A stretch of DNA of 64,000 nucleotides. Origin: Cylindrotheca closterium. Lineage: Eukaryota; Bacillariophyta; Bacillariophyceae; Bacillariales; Bacillariaceae. Made by a program: the position numbers and the translations under genes. Location: positions 62,001 to 126,000 of the forward strand of contig CAKOGP040001814.1 in assembly GCA_933822405.4 (NCBI GenBank). The letters run 5' to 3'. The number at the start of each line of letters is the position of its first letter. The stretch's first letter is position 1. The notes under the pieces are model-generated. The model searched no databases. It had not been told where the DNA came from and saw nothing but the letters and a program-made list of their open reading frames with translations. Below are positions 1-11,129 of this stretch, in pieces.

Positions 1-2527
1 ATCAGATTTATTATTATGCTATCAAGGGAAAGGATGAGAATGGCAATGATGTCTATCTTATTCCATGTCCTGCTGGTACAACAAATGTCAAACTTCAAGC
101 CGGCTGGCACTATGCTAGTGAAAATGAAGATTTGCCTGATCCTGCTACTGAAGCAGATCGAGATCTGCAGTTTATTCAAAGCCGCAGAAGAGAAAGAGAT
201 CCATTTGGGTTGTACGATCATGTCATCATGGACAGTGGTTGTACAAACACCACCAATTGTAATGGTGAGCTCATGCACGGACTCCGTCATGCTGAGAAGG
301 AGCTTGATATGCACACTAACGTGGGCAGCAGAGTTCTCAACGAAGAAGGTTTTCTAGGAAGATTTCCGCCTCCAGTTTATCACGATGAAGATGGAATTGC
401 CAATGTACTTGCTATGCTTAAGATGATTGCTGCGGGATACCGCATTACTATGGATACTGATCCTGACAATGCCTTTATTGTACATTGTGATGGAAACAGA
501 AAGATGCAATTTGTGAATTGTAAGGGTGTGTATGTGTTGGAGCAACTTGGAGTGAATGTCGAACCAGGTGCCAGAGAGGCAAGTGCGATGTACTGTTGCC
601 AGTTAATGATCAACCCCATTTCGAACTTTCTTCAAACAAACAGAATTGATATGCTGGACTCAAGATGACCTCCAAGATGGCAACTGTTCAAAAGAACAAG
701 GAAGGATTCACTCCAAGACGAGTCAAGGCTGCGATGGAAGCAAGAAGTACTCAATGCTCCAAGCACCAAAAGTCTGAAGTATGAGATCCGATCTGGTCTC
801 ATCAAGAACTGTCCTATCACTGAAGAAGTGATCAATCATGCCGAAGCAATCTTTGGATCTGACGCCTCTACATTGAAAGGCAAGTGAACAAGACCAACTC
901 CGAAGAAGATGTACGACAACTTCTTCAGTCCACCAGAGGAATTGTATAAACATAATTGATCTATCACCGCCTGTATTGATCACATGGAGATCGAGAATGC
1001 TAAGTTTTTCACCTGCATTGATAACACTGTGCGTTATTGCTGATGTATTCCCGTGCAGAACCTGAAGACTGACCCTGTATTTGAAGCACTGGATAAGATT
1101 CTCCGCCGCTACAACAAGGCAGGCTTTCAAGTCAAGACAATCAAGTGTGATCGGGCTTTCATTCCTCTCACGGATGATATGATTGACCCAACTGCAGCTG
1201 GAGACCACAAGCCTACCGCTGAGCAAAACAATCGGACGCTGAAAGAAAGAGTCAGAGTAGCTCTTGCACGATTACCCTACAACGTGGTCCCAACGGTGAT
1301 CACTGAATGTCTTGGACGTCAAGCCGCCGAGCTATTGAATGTCTTTCCCCAGAAAGACAGTATCTCATCATCTTTCAGTCCGCAGCAACTCATTGATAAT
1401 GTCAATATCAACTACAAGAGTGACATGGTTGCTGATTTTGGACAATATGTTCATGCAATTGGGACGGATTCCAGCAATTTGATGGAACACCAAAGTATCA
1501 AAGCGATTTACATTGAACCTACAAAGGGACAATGTACTGGGCACCAAGTGCTCAACCTCAACACTAAGAAGATGATTTCCTGACCCAAGGTCGTCGTACT
1601 ACCCGTTACCGACCAAGTACTCCAGCGTGTTGAAGCTTGGGCTGCTGCCAAAGGTGTTACTTCCATGAAGTTTTTCGATAAGAAGAGAGATTTGGTGACA
1701 TTTCAAGATGGCGATCAAATCGCTGGAGTGGATGACACGGAACAAGGTTACTTAGAAGAAGCTTTTGATCAGGACTATGAACCTGAAGATGAAGATGAAC
1801 GTGATTTCAACCTACGTGGACAATTCAATGATATGGATGACTCCAAAAGAGAAGAGCTCTTGGCAGATGCAGACAATGATGTCGATGATATGCCAGATTC
1901 CAAGGAGATGATGACTATGAATCAGACGACAATTTGGGTGATGAAGGCAATGAAGAGGAAGAACCGCCTATTGTGGCCGATTTGAATCACCATCAAGAAA
2001 ATGTCGATAGAGGAACCGATGATATTGGGAGCCTCGTTAATGATCTGGAGGATCTACAAGAACCGCCAGAAGAAGAGATTGTATTTGAGCCTGAAAGGCC
2101 TCAAGTAGTAAAAGTCACTCGATCTGGGCAAACGTATGCGCAAGCTGCAATGTCTGGGCTGAACATTTCTCAAGTTCCAAAGAAACCAAGAGAATGGCCT
2201 TTGAGCAGGAGTGGCATTTCTGCCAATAAGAACAAGAATCGAGTTGCAACAAGACGCAAGCATCGAGAGAGGGAATCAAAACCGTTGAAGAACAAGTTGA
2301 AATCTGGTATTCGTACCAAAGTACTAAAGACAGTAAAGCTATCCTTGAAGCACAGCACAATCTATGTTTCCAACAGATTGGGAATGAGATGAAAACTGAT
2401 TATGAAGAACACGACGCTATTCTAATCGCTTGTTGCATGATGCAGATCAAGGCCAAGTTTGATACTGAAGAAGGTCTGAACTTCATCCAACAGTATTACA
2501 TCAATCAAGGACTGAAGAAGTTTGATG

Positions 2528-2533
<6 letters not shown>
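1..2533 (+). pseudogene. copia pol, 5' part: protease, gag-pre-integrase, integrase
   Basis: Fragments of one polyprotein lie in shifting frames. The protease segment (132-668) has the catalytic-type motif HVIMDSGCTN and a downstream GIANVL...YRITMDTDPDNAFIVH pattern typical of diatom copia proteases. After a stop come a segment with GLIKNCPITEE and LKGK, and then integrase (1053-1583) with KCDRAF and the conserved HKPTAEQNNRTLKERVR that carries the last acidic residue of the DDE triad. An acidic linker follows (1665-2392: EPEDEDERDF and similar). The segment from 2389 (LNFIQQYYINQGLKKF) is the lead-in to the reverse transcriptase. Stops at 666, about 887 and 1581 and several frame changes mark it as decayed. 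Confidence 0.85.

Positions 2534-2559
<26 letters not shown>
2534..2559 (-). repeat. (TA)13 3' tail of LINE copy 1
   Basis: This is an alternating TA run that directly abuts the copia target sequence on one side and the conserved LINE 3' end (AATGATTCAGT on the - strand) on the other. The second copy ends with the same sequence and a shorter (TA)5 run. The run is therefore the element's tail and not a chance microsatellite or a TATA box. Confidence 0.7.
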
Positions 2560-2881
2560 ACTGAATCATTAATTGGTTTTTATGCTACTGCTAGAGTATC
2601 CAACTAGCGGTGTAATACGGCTGTAGAGGCCAGGAACTAGGTTGCTTTTGGTCAACAAAGTTTGAACCACGTGGAGGCGTTCAATAGAGGAACGTTGCTC
2701 GCAAGTCGAAAGTGTCAAGGACGATTGGCTCTCCCACGCGAGGTGGGGTGGAGAATATGTATGTGTTAGACTGGGGTACGTGTGGCTTGTGATGTACCGG
2801 TACCAGAATCACGTTGGTAAATATGTAGACAAGTAAGTCAGGGGGCTGCTGGGCGAGGGGGAGGGTGGGTCAGTTCCCACA

Positions 2882-5482
2882 TCAATCGTAGCTGCCTGCA
2901 AGAGATTGTCTGATTTTGCGGCGGGCTTCGGAGATGACGAGGACCCATTCCTCCTTATCCGCCAGGGGGAGTCGGAGGACTTCCACAAGGCCGGATCGAC
3001 GGATGGCAGGGCGAAGGTTCCGAGGCAGGTCGCGAAGACCCATTTCAAACTCTGCGTGGATGCGTCGATCAAGAGCAGTCGCGCGCTGTTGGTGGACGAT
3101 GTTGTCGTCAGAATGAAAGACATCATTGGGATGCTTCCACATGCCTTTACCGATAAGGGTGAGCTGTCGAGATAGATTGGCAGCCCACAGGTTACCGGAT
3201 CGGCGACTACCGCAAGAGCGGTAGAATTGTTGCTGGAGGTCGGCCCAGCCGTGGGCAATAAGGCCTTCAAGGAGGCATTGGGGGGCAAGGCGGAGTTGAG
3301 CCTCACAGACTTGGGTGAGGGCGGAAGAAGATATTCCGTGGAGGCGGTACCACCGAGTCTGTGTTTGAGGCTGGTTGCTAGGGGTGCAGATGGTGCAAAG
3401 AAGGGCCCCGAGGAATTGGGCGATGGGTGTCGCAGTGGTGGTGGACTGGAACCATTCTTGGAGTTCTTGGAGGAGGAGCTGCCACTGGGTCTTTGCCCGA
3501 TCCGAAGGGCAGCGAGGGACGTGTAGGTGGTCTTCCTCCAGGCCGCACAAGGGGCACCGGTTCTTGGAGTCGAGACCCCAACGTTTACGGAACTTGCTGA
3601 CACCGCACATGCCAACGGTGTGTTTTGTGACGAAGCGCTGTTTGGCGGGCTTCAGCGACTTCATCGCTCGGTGCACGACCGGCCAGTCCACCAATCGGAA
3701 GGTCTCGGGAGCGAGGCGGCCTTTGGCTGCCCAGTAGTCCATCAATTCCGGCAGGACAACGGCCTCGTCGACCGATGCCAAGGCCAGGCAGGAGACCTTC
3801 TCATTGTCAATGTAGAGTGCACAGGGTTCGGAGAAGAACTTGGGGTTTCTGGCAATCGTGTCGTCGGTGGCTATCAGCTCATCGGCGTAGCCTTGAGCAA
3901 TGTCGTCCACTTCGGAGTTCTGTCGTTCCCACCAGGACATCTGTTGCCATGTCTTGGTGCGATCAGCATGCCCGACCACGTGTTGTTCGGCCCAGGAGAT
4001 GTTGGAAACTCGGAGGGCCTCGCGGATGGAGGACAAGAGAACAAAGTGTGGGGCGGTTGGAGACAGCGGCCAAGTAGAGAAGACCTGGCGAAGCGCGGCG
4101 ATCCCATCACACGCCACCCGAACGCGTGGCTTGTCGAGTGACTTGAGTTGTAGGCAGAGCCAAGAAGCCACCAAGATACCAGCTAACAGACCGTTAAGTT
4201 CGCTCCGGTAGGCACTCTGGTCCTCGCGTTTCCCAGGTGTACGGCATTTGATCCAGATGACGTGCCCTCCACGTCGAGTCCGTAGCTGGACTGCGGCTGT
4301 GCCCACTTGTTGCTTGAAGGAGGCATCGCTGATCACCCGTAGCTTGCCCTTCTCCAGTGCCGCCAGCAGAACTTGTTCGTCACCTTCAATGTAGATGTAT
4401 TCCGGAACCCATCCCCAATCGTCGTCCATGTCGGCTGCCAATTCCCTCCAGAGGTGTAGGATCGAGGCTGGCAAGGACTCCGGATCTGGTGGGTCCACCG
4501 GGGCTGTGCCCGTGATAGTGACGTATGCTGTCCGTGGGTGAAGGTTGACTGAGGCCCTTTGGACGTCCCCGGGGAGGGGTCCCGTCCAGGTATGATGGAG
4601 ATCCCTGCGAAAGGTCTTATGGGAACGCGAGTTGATGGGTCGGTAGATTGCCAGGTTGGAGGCCGACCGATGGAAGAGGATCGACGAGGTGCGAGAGAGG
4701 AGCCAGGTCCATCGGTCCAGCGAGTCAGACCACGGTCCGAGGAGGCGTAGCAAGCGGCGACGGCGGCAGTAGGGGCGGAGAACGGCTTGAGAGAGGACGC
4801 GTCGCCACAGGTCCCAATGAGAGGGGCCAGGGCGTCGGGTTCGGGGCCAGCTGTAGCTGGGCACAAAGTGTCCGGAGGGTTGGCCGGCAAGAGAAGCTGC
4901 CGTCAGGGAGCAACCGTCAGCGGTGATGAGTTCCGAGAGAGTGGTGACTTGGAGAAACTGGCGGCACCAGTTGAGCCATAGCAAGTCCTCTTGGTCGACT
5001 AAGGCATCGATGAAGATGTCCATCAAGAGACGGTCGTCGGCACAGTGTAGGGACAAGGGAGGGGAGGAGATCTCGACTCTGATGCCCAATGAGTCGAGCT
5101 CGATCCAAACCCGTTTGAGCCATGTTTCGGAGGCAAGGATCCCGGTGTTGGTGGGTTCTTGTTGAAGAAGGGGAAAGGAGGTACCCGTTCCGAGTTGGTG
5201 GGACTGTAGGTTGGCCTCCAGGTACTGGCCGGTCTTGGTACGGTTGGCCGAATGGCGCATCAGAACACTGAGATGGTGGAAGACTTGAAGGGCGAAGGGG
5301 TGCAGGACACCCAATCCCTGGTATTTCAGAGGGGCAAAGACCACGACGCGGGGAAAGGAACGGCAAACCCCAGCTTTATGCAAGCTCGCTTGGAGGATCG
5401 GTGACATGATGGACACCCAGTCGGAGCGGCCGAGGGTGGAAAGGGGCATCACGTACTCCAAAGTTTTCAAGGCGGTTGCCTT
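2882..5482 (-). pseudogene. LINE-like polyprotein, C-terminal fragment (RNase H, CCHC finger)
   Basis: An open frame runs from 5788 to 2882, but only the part from 5482 onward belongs to the element; the first ~100 codons are antisense copia sequence. Counting from 5788, the RNase H catalytic residues are visible as D488 (VISDASF), E530 (YRSELNG), D561 (VACDGIAAL) and H607 (VVGHAD). A zinc-finger-like CPLCGLEEDHLHVPRC lies near residues 737-753, followed by a basic C-terminal region ending RRKIRQSLAG. The same order occurs in copy 2. It lacks the reverse transcriptase and any start of its own, so it cannot act alone. Its intact frame suggests a recent insertion. Confidence 0.75.
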
Positions 5483-7003
5483 GATGGAAAGGATGCTGTG
5501 GATAAGGAATTGAGACAAATGCTCCTGAGAGATTGTTTCACTCCCGAATTTGTAAAGGAAATGACCACGTAAGAAAGCCCAATCAGCTATGATGTTACTT
5601 GCGGAGAAGCAATTCGAAAAGACGATTAAAGGTTGCTTAGTATACCAAGGCGATGGAACTTGTGAATGGTTATCACAAGAGGACACTGCAAGTCCAACTG
5701 CTTTGCATGAAGCAATCACCACTACTTGTGTTATTGATGCACACAAAGGTAGAGATATAATGTCAATGGACGTTCCTAATGCTTTCATTCAAACTTATAT
5801 GGCTGAAGCTAAAGAAGGAGAAGATCGAATCTACATGAAAATCACTGGCATGATGGCCCAGATATTGATTGACATGGCCCCAGAGTATCGCGAATACGTT
5901 GTTTAAGAGAGCGGAAAGCGAGCAATCTATGTGCGGGTACTACGTGCTATATATGGGATGTTGCAATCAAGCCTCCTATTCTATAATGAGTTTTGAAGTG
6001 ATTTGGAGGCAAAGGGATTTGTTTTCAATCCGTATGACCCGTGTGTTGCTAACAAAGTTGTTATTGAAAAACAGCAAACTATCAGGTTTCATGTTGACGA
6101 TCTTATGTCAAGTCACATGGACCTGAAAGTGAATGACAAATTTGCTGAGTGGTTGAACATGAGATATGGTTCGATCAAGGCATGCACAATCGTCAGAGGA
6201 AAGATACACAGATATCTTGGAATGACTTTGGAAAGGAAAACTTAATATCCGCATGGACGACTATGTCAAGAACATGTTGGAAGATTTTCCTATCAAGTTC
6301 AACAAGGATTCAAAGCAGGAAACACCAGTTGGTGACGATTTACTGGAAGCTGGTAAAGGGAAGTTACTCAGTGCTGAGTCAGGTCTTCCATACTACTGTT
6401 GCAAGGGGACTTTATGTCTCTAAGAGAGCTTGTTTGGATATCCATCCAACGATTACTATTCTTGCCTCAGGAGTTCGAGAGCCTACAGAGTCTGATTGGA
6501 AGAAGTGTGTTTGCATGATGCGGTATTTGTTTTGTACAATGGTGTATCACCTGACACTTTCTGCAGAATCACTAAGAGTCATTGCGGTGCATCCACATTT
6601 CAAGAGCCATACTGGCGGCACTCTGTCCTTTGGAGGAGGAGGTGCAGCTCAAGTGATGTCAAAGAAACAAAAACTAAACAGCAGAAGCAGTACGGAAGTG
6701 GAACTGATTCCTGTTGACAATGTTGTCACAATGATACTATGGACAAAGTTGTTCATGGAGTGGCAAGGGTATCCGATCAAGAAGAATATCTTGTATCAGG
6801 ATAACAAAAGCGCGATTCTACTGGAAGAGAATGGTCGCAAGAGCGTGGGCAAAAGAAGCCGAGCTATCAATATTCGTTATTTCCTTATCACAGATCAAGT
6901 TGAGAAAGGAGATGTTAATATGATTGCGGATTTTATGACTAAGCCATTGCAAGGTGAGCAATTTTGCAAGTTCGGGGATCTGATTCTTGGTCCACAGGAA
7001 TAG
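5483..7003 (+). pseudogene. copia pol, 3' part: reverse transcriptase and RNase H
   Basis: The segment after the LINE insertion continues the copia polyprotein. Recognisable blocks are SPTALHEAITTTCVIDAH and MSMDVPNAFIQT (start of the reverse transcriptase palm), a decayed Y-A-IYGMLQSSLLFY block in a shifted frame near 5950-5980, and FHVDDLMSSH near 6090-6118, the copia form of the YxDD active-site block. RNase H is marked by SRSSTEVELIPVDN (about 6685-6720) and the QDNKSAILLEENG...RAINIRYFLITD block, ending at 7003. At least two frameshifts (near 5905 and 6240) make this a pseudogene. No alternative family fits this order of blocks. Confidence 0.88.
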
Positions 7004-7098
7004 GTCAGACAAGTATGTATATGTTACAAAACAAAATAATTTGTGAATGAGAGCATGTCCCATTGCTGCCAATGGTGATTGTCACAATGGCAGGAGTG

Positions 7099-7373
7099 TG
7101 TTGGGATATGACAAAATATGAGTTTTTACGTTCCAAAACGAAACTAATCAAATACAAAGTTTTTGACACGTACGATTGAACTTTGATCGTGATGTCGGGA
7201 TTTGACGCAAGTATGCTGGACGCAAGTCTGTCGGACAATCTGTATCCACACAAAAAGAGAATGACCCTATACAAGTGTAATATCAATTTTGTGTACAATG
7301 CAGTAGGGAATAACACAGGATGTACAATGCAGTAGGGAATAACACAAGATGTCCCAAAGTACTGCATTCAACA
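7099..7373 (+). repeat. probable 3' LTR of the copia element
   Basis: About 95 bp after the pol stop, a segment opens with TGTTG and closes with CAACA, the TG...CA inverted ends expected of an LTR. The length of about 275 bp is plausible for a diatom copia element. The matching 5' LTR lies outside the window, so both borders are guesses from these ends only. Confidence 0.35.
7292..7349 (+). repeat. 29-bp tandem duplication inside the LTR
   Basis: Two almost identical 29-bp units (7292-7320 and 7321-7349) start TGTACAATGCAGTAGGG. They differ by one or two bases near their ends. Confidence 0.8.
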
Positions 7374-7636
7374 CAGAATCCTTGTCAAAGTCAAATCGAG
7401 TTCTGTAAACAAGGGATTTTACAAGGGAAAATCGTTGAACTCACTTTTGTGATTGAATCATCAATTCAAGCCAAACATTAATCAAATAGGAACAATTTCA
7501 CTCAAAGTATACCTAACACAGGAGAACTATTGTTGTGAAAGTGTTGTATAGTCAATTACGAATTTAGATTGCAGAGAGTTTGTTCTACTAAGCGCCAAAG
7601 GCACTCATGATAGAGCACATTTTGATTTATTCTATT

Positions 7637-8878
7637 ACTGGGATTGTTCCATGTTTTACTGGGTAAGTCTTCATTCACTGATGTAGCTCCAGCCAAGTCC
7701 ACTCGTTCTTGTCTCCATCTTTCTTCTCATTCAATGTACGGCCTTGGTGTATTTCACCTGTGACATAGAGTCCCAATAGAAAGTCTTCCCTCCTCTTACC
7801 CAGTTTTTGCAGTGGCAGTACAAAGCTGGAAACTGCAATTTATCAATCGGGACTAACAATCTGTGCAAGGCAATATTACACAAGTTTGTTGCTGACTAGA
7901 CAACATTGCCACTCAGACTAGTGGTTTGGATTCGGATCTGGATCCAGTCAATCAAGCACTTGATGGAATATTGGCTCTGGCTATCATTGTGATTCTGGTC
8001 AGCATGTTGCTTTATGTGGTGCTGTTTCTTCTGATTCCAGCAGCAGCCAGATCTGCTCTCTTCTGCCTGAGTTACGGGTTCCTTTTTGTTATTATACTCT
8101 TCAGCTTTCTACTATTACTTGTCATCCTACCAGTATCTAGTGCAGTGGGGGACATTTGCTACAATGATCCTGGTTCACGGATCGAAAGTATTCTACGGGA
8201 AAGTATGGACGCGTCCACCTCGGATCAGATTGAGGATATGATTTTCAATATTTTCAAAGGTGAGTATGCGCCTTTGGGTTGTCTTGGATTTTCTAGGCAT
8301 TGTTGTTGCGGTGCTCACCATCAATAATGTCCTCTTTTACTTTTATGCCAGGTTGCTCAGCACCGGATGCAAGGTTCGATGAAACTATCGATTTTCAAAC
8401 GGAGGGCGTATTTGGAAACTTTGATGATGCTATAGCGCAGTTGAAGTTAAATATTGTAATCTGTGGCACTCCACCAATCACAATGGCGAATTTGGAAGCA
8501 GTATTGAGTGACGGAGTGGACGTGTATTTGTGTGAAGCCTCCAATATTCTGACCAAGTTCAGTGATTTGTTCAGTTGCAGATTTTGGCATCCGATCTATG
8601 CCCAGCTTGCACACGAGACACTGTGCTATCAGGGCATGGGTGCTTTGTCGGCCATTACAAATGCACTTTTTGTGATTCTCTGCATGTCGCTACTTATCAT
8701 GACATTTCGAGTTGCAGTGTGGGATGCTGTAAGCTCGCCATTGCAACAGGCATCGGAGGACAAGGAGAAGGAAGACCCGTATAAAATAATGAAGACGGGA
8801 AGCAAGAAACAAACCGAATGTACAGGGTATGGTCTGAAAATGGTGAGGAAGGTAGACATAACGTGCCGTAAAGGCTGA
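7637..8878 (+). pseudogene. multi-pass membrane protein gene, decayed copy A
   Basis: The best-preserved part runs from about 7896 to 8878 with one intron at 8260-8351 (GTGAGT...CAG, 92 bp, frame kept: ...MIFNIFK then GCSAPDARF). It encodes the motif NIATQTSGLDSDLDPVNQAL, two long hydrophobic segments (about 7965-8040 and 8085-8150), a Cys-containing loop, another hydrophobic segment (about 8655-8720) and a charged tail. An in-frame TGA at 7893-7895 and the loss of most upstream sequence remove the N-terminal half that copy B still has. The alternation of membrane segments with long loops containing Cys recalls prominin/tweety-type proteins, but I cannot assign a family. It is related to 11130-13363. 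Confidence 0.6.
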
Positions 8879-9403
8879 AAACTAAGAACAAATATTGAGT
8901 GGACAGTCAAGATTTGGAGTTGGTCGATGGAGTCGGAGCAAAAAGGAACCATTTTTGCTTTGGTGGACACGGAGCTACAAGACAATGTATACTAAATAAA
9001 TAGCTTATCTTCTGACACCCGAACACCAAACCCCACCATACATCTCAGTGTTCACGTGCACTAAGCAAAGCTGCCCGCGGAAAAGAAGCGGGCCACTTCG
9101 CAGATAAATCGCTCAATCATACACGTACGGTAGAATAGAGGAGGCCCAACGAACACCAAGAAGTGTCTAGTGTGAGTGTACACGTACGTGTACGCGTACA
9201 CGTGTACACGTGTAAGCAATTCCAGCGCATCATCATCATCATCATCATGTTCGGGTTGTGGTGACTTGTACACCTTCATCATCTACAGTATAAAGCACAA
9301 ACAGAAGCCACCATGCACCATTCCTTATTGAAGTAATAGACATGTCAGAACACAGACTATAGTCGTTGACCGAAGCTCTAGCGACAAGAACGAGCTAGAA
9401 GAG
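8879..9403. other. intergenic, palindromic alternating run and CAT repeat
   Basis: No gene is seen. The stretch holds a 37-bp run of alternating purine and pyrimidine with nested palindromes (9178-9214; cores CACGTACGTG and GTACACGTGTAC) and a (CAT)7 repeat at 9228-9249. The 3' part is the leader of the methyltransferase gene at 9404. Confidence 0.5.
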
Positions 9404-10477
9404 ATGGGTGGAAGCAGCAGACAGCGGAAACAAGGAAGACTTCTTGTAGTCAACGGCAGCGTCTTTTTGTGCTGTTTCTTTGTTGGTAGACAAAGCGTCT
9501 CTCTTCAGCAGGATATGGGTACTGGGATCAGTGAGTCAACTGCACACTATGTGGCGGAGCATCGAGCCAATGACGAAGGCTACATGAGGCGGAATCAAAA
9601 TACATCAAGGTCAGATTGCTTTGGTCATCACAACTTTCACCATAGTGTCACTGCTTCCAAGGTGGCATCGCTACAAGAAAAGATGAAAGCATACTACGTG
9701 AAGCGCCAGCATGCGACCAGAAGAACAAACAACGCCGAAGCTCGTCGTCTACTCAACAATCTGGTCGAAGTGGAAATAGTTCCAACATTGAAGAAGGTTC
9801 CAGCTGTCAAAGGACTCCCACGAAGTGACAGGAAATTATTCAAAGGCCAGGAAAAGGAAGACTACTTCATATATGAACACTTCTACAATGAGAAAACAAA
9901 ACAATGTTACAGCTTTGGTAGCAATCTCTTTGAATCTGGTGCTCTTGATGGTTTTCGGTACTCCAATACCTACTTCTTTGAGCAACACTTCAACGCATCG
10001 AGCATCCTTGTGGAAGCTGCAGATTCAAACTGGCAACAACTGATCATCAAGGTGCCAAAGTTGCGCCCACTGGCCATAAGTCATAGAGCTGCCCTCTGTC
10101 CTCTTGGAGCGGAGTCCGTGTGCATGCAGATTGGTGATCAAAATGCCACGAGTTCAGTCAATCGCAATGCCAAGACGTGTGAAGACCCAGTCCCATGCTT
10201 TCATTTTGACGAATCTTTGCATTATTCCTTGATATCCCTCGACATTGAAGGCTTTGAATTGGATTTTCTCAGAATGCGAAAACCCAAGGCGGATATCATA
10301 ATAATTGAAGTTGTGCAGTGGGCTCGAGACATGGAAGATTTGATGACGGCTGTAGAGTTAGTTGTCTACCTTGCTGACATTGGGTACTATTTATATGAAC
10401 AGACGGTCGGATTGCGAAATTTTTTGTTCCTGTCACAAGAGCTCGTGAATGATTGCTTCAAGGCAGGAGGGTCGTAG
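9404..10477 (+). CDS. FkbM-type SAM-dependent methyltransferase, membrane-anchored
   Basis: A 357-residue protein with a hydrophobic N-terminal segment (about 12-30, LLVVNGSVFLCCFFVG) that could serve as a signal anchor, probably in the secretory pathway. Residues about 175-345 look like the methyltransferase-21/FkbM fold: a SSILVEAADSNWQQL strand-turn in the position of the SAM-binding acidic loop, and HYSLISLDIEGFELDFL, which matches the family signature D-[IV]-E-G-x-E. Members of the family methylate small molecules or sugars; the substrate here is unknown. The ATG at 9404 is the first in frame. After the TAG at 10475 the same frame stays open for 61 more codons with protein-like composition, so the gene may be truncated by a nonsense change. 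Confidence 0.7.
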   Translation: MGGSSRQRKQGRLLVVNGSVFLCCFFVGRQSVSLQQDMGTGISESTAHYVAEHRANDEGYMRRNQNTSRSDCFGHHNFHHSVTASKVASLQEKMKAYYVKRQHATRRTNNAEARRLLNNLVEVEIVPTLKKVPAVKGLPRSDRKLFKGQEKEDYFIYEHFYNEKTKQCYSFGSNLFESGALDGFRYSNTYFFEQHFNASSILVEAADSNWQQLIIKVPKLRPLAISHRAALCPLGAESVCMQIGDQNATSSVNRNAKTCEDPVPCFHFDESLHYSLISLDIEGFELDFLRMRKPKADIIIIEVVQWARDMEDLMTAVELVVYLADIGYYLYEQTVGLRNFLFLSQELVNDCFKAGGS

Positions 10478-11129
10478 TATGAAGGTTATGGAAACGTAAG
10501 GGATTTTGATGTTGAGCATTTTTTGCTGGATGATGTAGACCCTTCCATAATGAGAACGTCTTGGCATCAAATGGAGTACCAACAAAGATCGAAGGAATGG
10601 CTACTTCAACGAGTGCAACAGGTGCATAAAAAGTCGAAATATAAAAGCAGGTTTCGATTTTGACTGGAATATATGCCGATGAGAGCCGTACGGACAGAAG
10701 AATAAGGGAGCTCGTTTACTTATTACCAAGCGAGATATTTGCCGATGCAAAACAGCACATGTGTCACTCATCTTTTTATCCTCACAAGAAAAACATGAGA
10801 ATGTGAATTTGCGGTCACAGCATATTGAATACGTTAGACTGATGAATACCACTGTGATGGTGCTACCGCAATCTTGCCATATGAAACATCCAATAACATC
10901 GTCACCATGCCAACCTGTACGCTGATACAAAGTACTACAAACGAAACCTACGCTCCCAATCCGTTTGAGGTATGTTCCGACCCGATTCATCTATCTTTCA
11001 ACCAGCGAATGAAGTCGATTGAGATTCCTATCTTGGTATCACGATAACTACTTTCACTTCCAGGCTCATTACTCTGTCTCTTTTCATTCTGCTGTAAAAA
11101 TAGAATACTGAAAACATCAAATTCTACCA
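10478..11129. other. in-frame 3' extension of the methyltransferase gene, then intergenic
   Basis: Positions 10478-10663 continue the methyltransferase frame for 61 codons up to TGA; the text includes GYGNVRDFDVEHFLLDDVD and KEWLLQRVQQVHKK. No further gene is supported in 10664-11129. Confidence 0.4.

Larger units (their letters stand above)
2534..5482 (-). mobile_element. LINE-like non-LTR element, copy 1, 5'-truncated, inserted in the copia element
   Basis: The element reads on the - strand. It starts abruptly at about 5482 in the middle of coding sequence and ends in a (TA)13 tail at 2534-2559. It carries the C-terminal part of a polyprotein (RNase H and a CCHC-type finger) and a 3' UTR of about 320 bp that is also present in the + strand copy at 20.8-23.9 kb. 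The two junctions share TGATG (2529-2533 and 5482-5486), a short probable target duplication; the first T could belong to the element. Removing the element restores the copia frame. The reverse transcriptase domain lies 5' of the truncation and is absent. The clade is uncertain; an RNase H domain is consistent with I-like LINEs. Confidence 0.75.
1..7373 (+). mobile_element. Ty1/copia (CoDi-like) LTR retrotransposon, decayed, 5' end outside window
   Basis: A copia-order pol region runs along the + strand: aspartic protease with a DSGCT motif near 228-242, gag-pre-integrase/integrase, reverse transcriptase, then RNase H ending at 7003. Several stops and frameshifts break it, so it is not autonomous. 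It is interrupted at 2534-5482 by a LINE-like insertion. The copia reading frame resumes directly across that insertion (KKFDDD before it, GKDAVDKELRQM after it), which shows that the two parts are one element. A probable 3' LTR follows at about 7099-7373. The 5' LTR and gag lie to the left of the window. Known family context: diatom genomes are rich in CoDi copia lineages. The exact lineage is not resolved. Confidence 0.88.

Noticed and set aside
723..1226. Open frame of 167 codons on the - strand
   Set aside because: Antisense of the copia integrase region; no domain recognised.
2534..2559. TA run as a TATA-type promoter
   Set aside because: It is the 3' tail of the LINE-like element, since the same junction occurs in the second copy.
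3527..4141. Open frame of 204 codons on the + strand
   Set aside because: It lies opposite the LINE-like polyprotein, which has recognisable RNase H and finger motifs on the - strand; the + strand text has no family signal. The same holds for the antisense frames in copy 2.
7292..7349. Possible CRISPR-like repeat pair
   Set aside because: Only two directly adjacent units with no spacers, inside an LTR of a eukaryotic retrotransposon.
10601..10990. Open frame of 129 codons on the - strand near the methyltransferase gene
   Set aside because: Composition is unlike a protein domain (scattered Cys and hydrophobic runs) and it overlaps the in-frame extension on the other strand.
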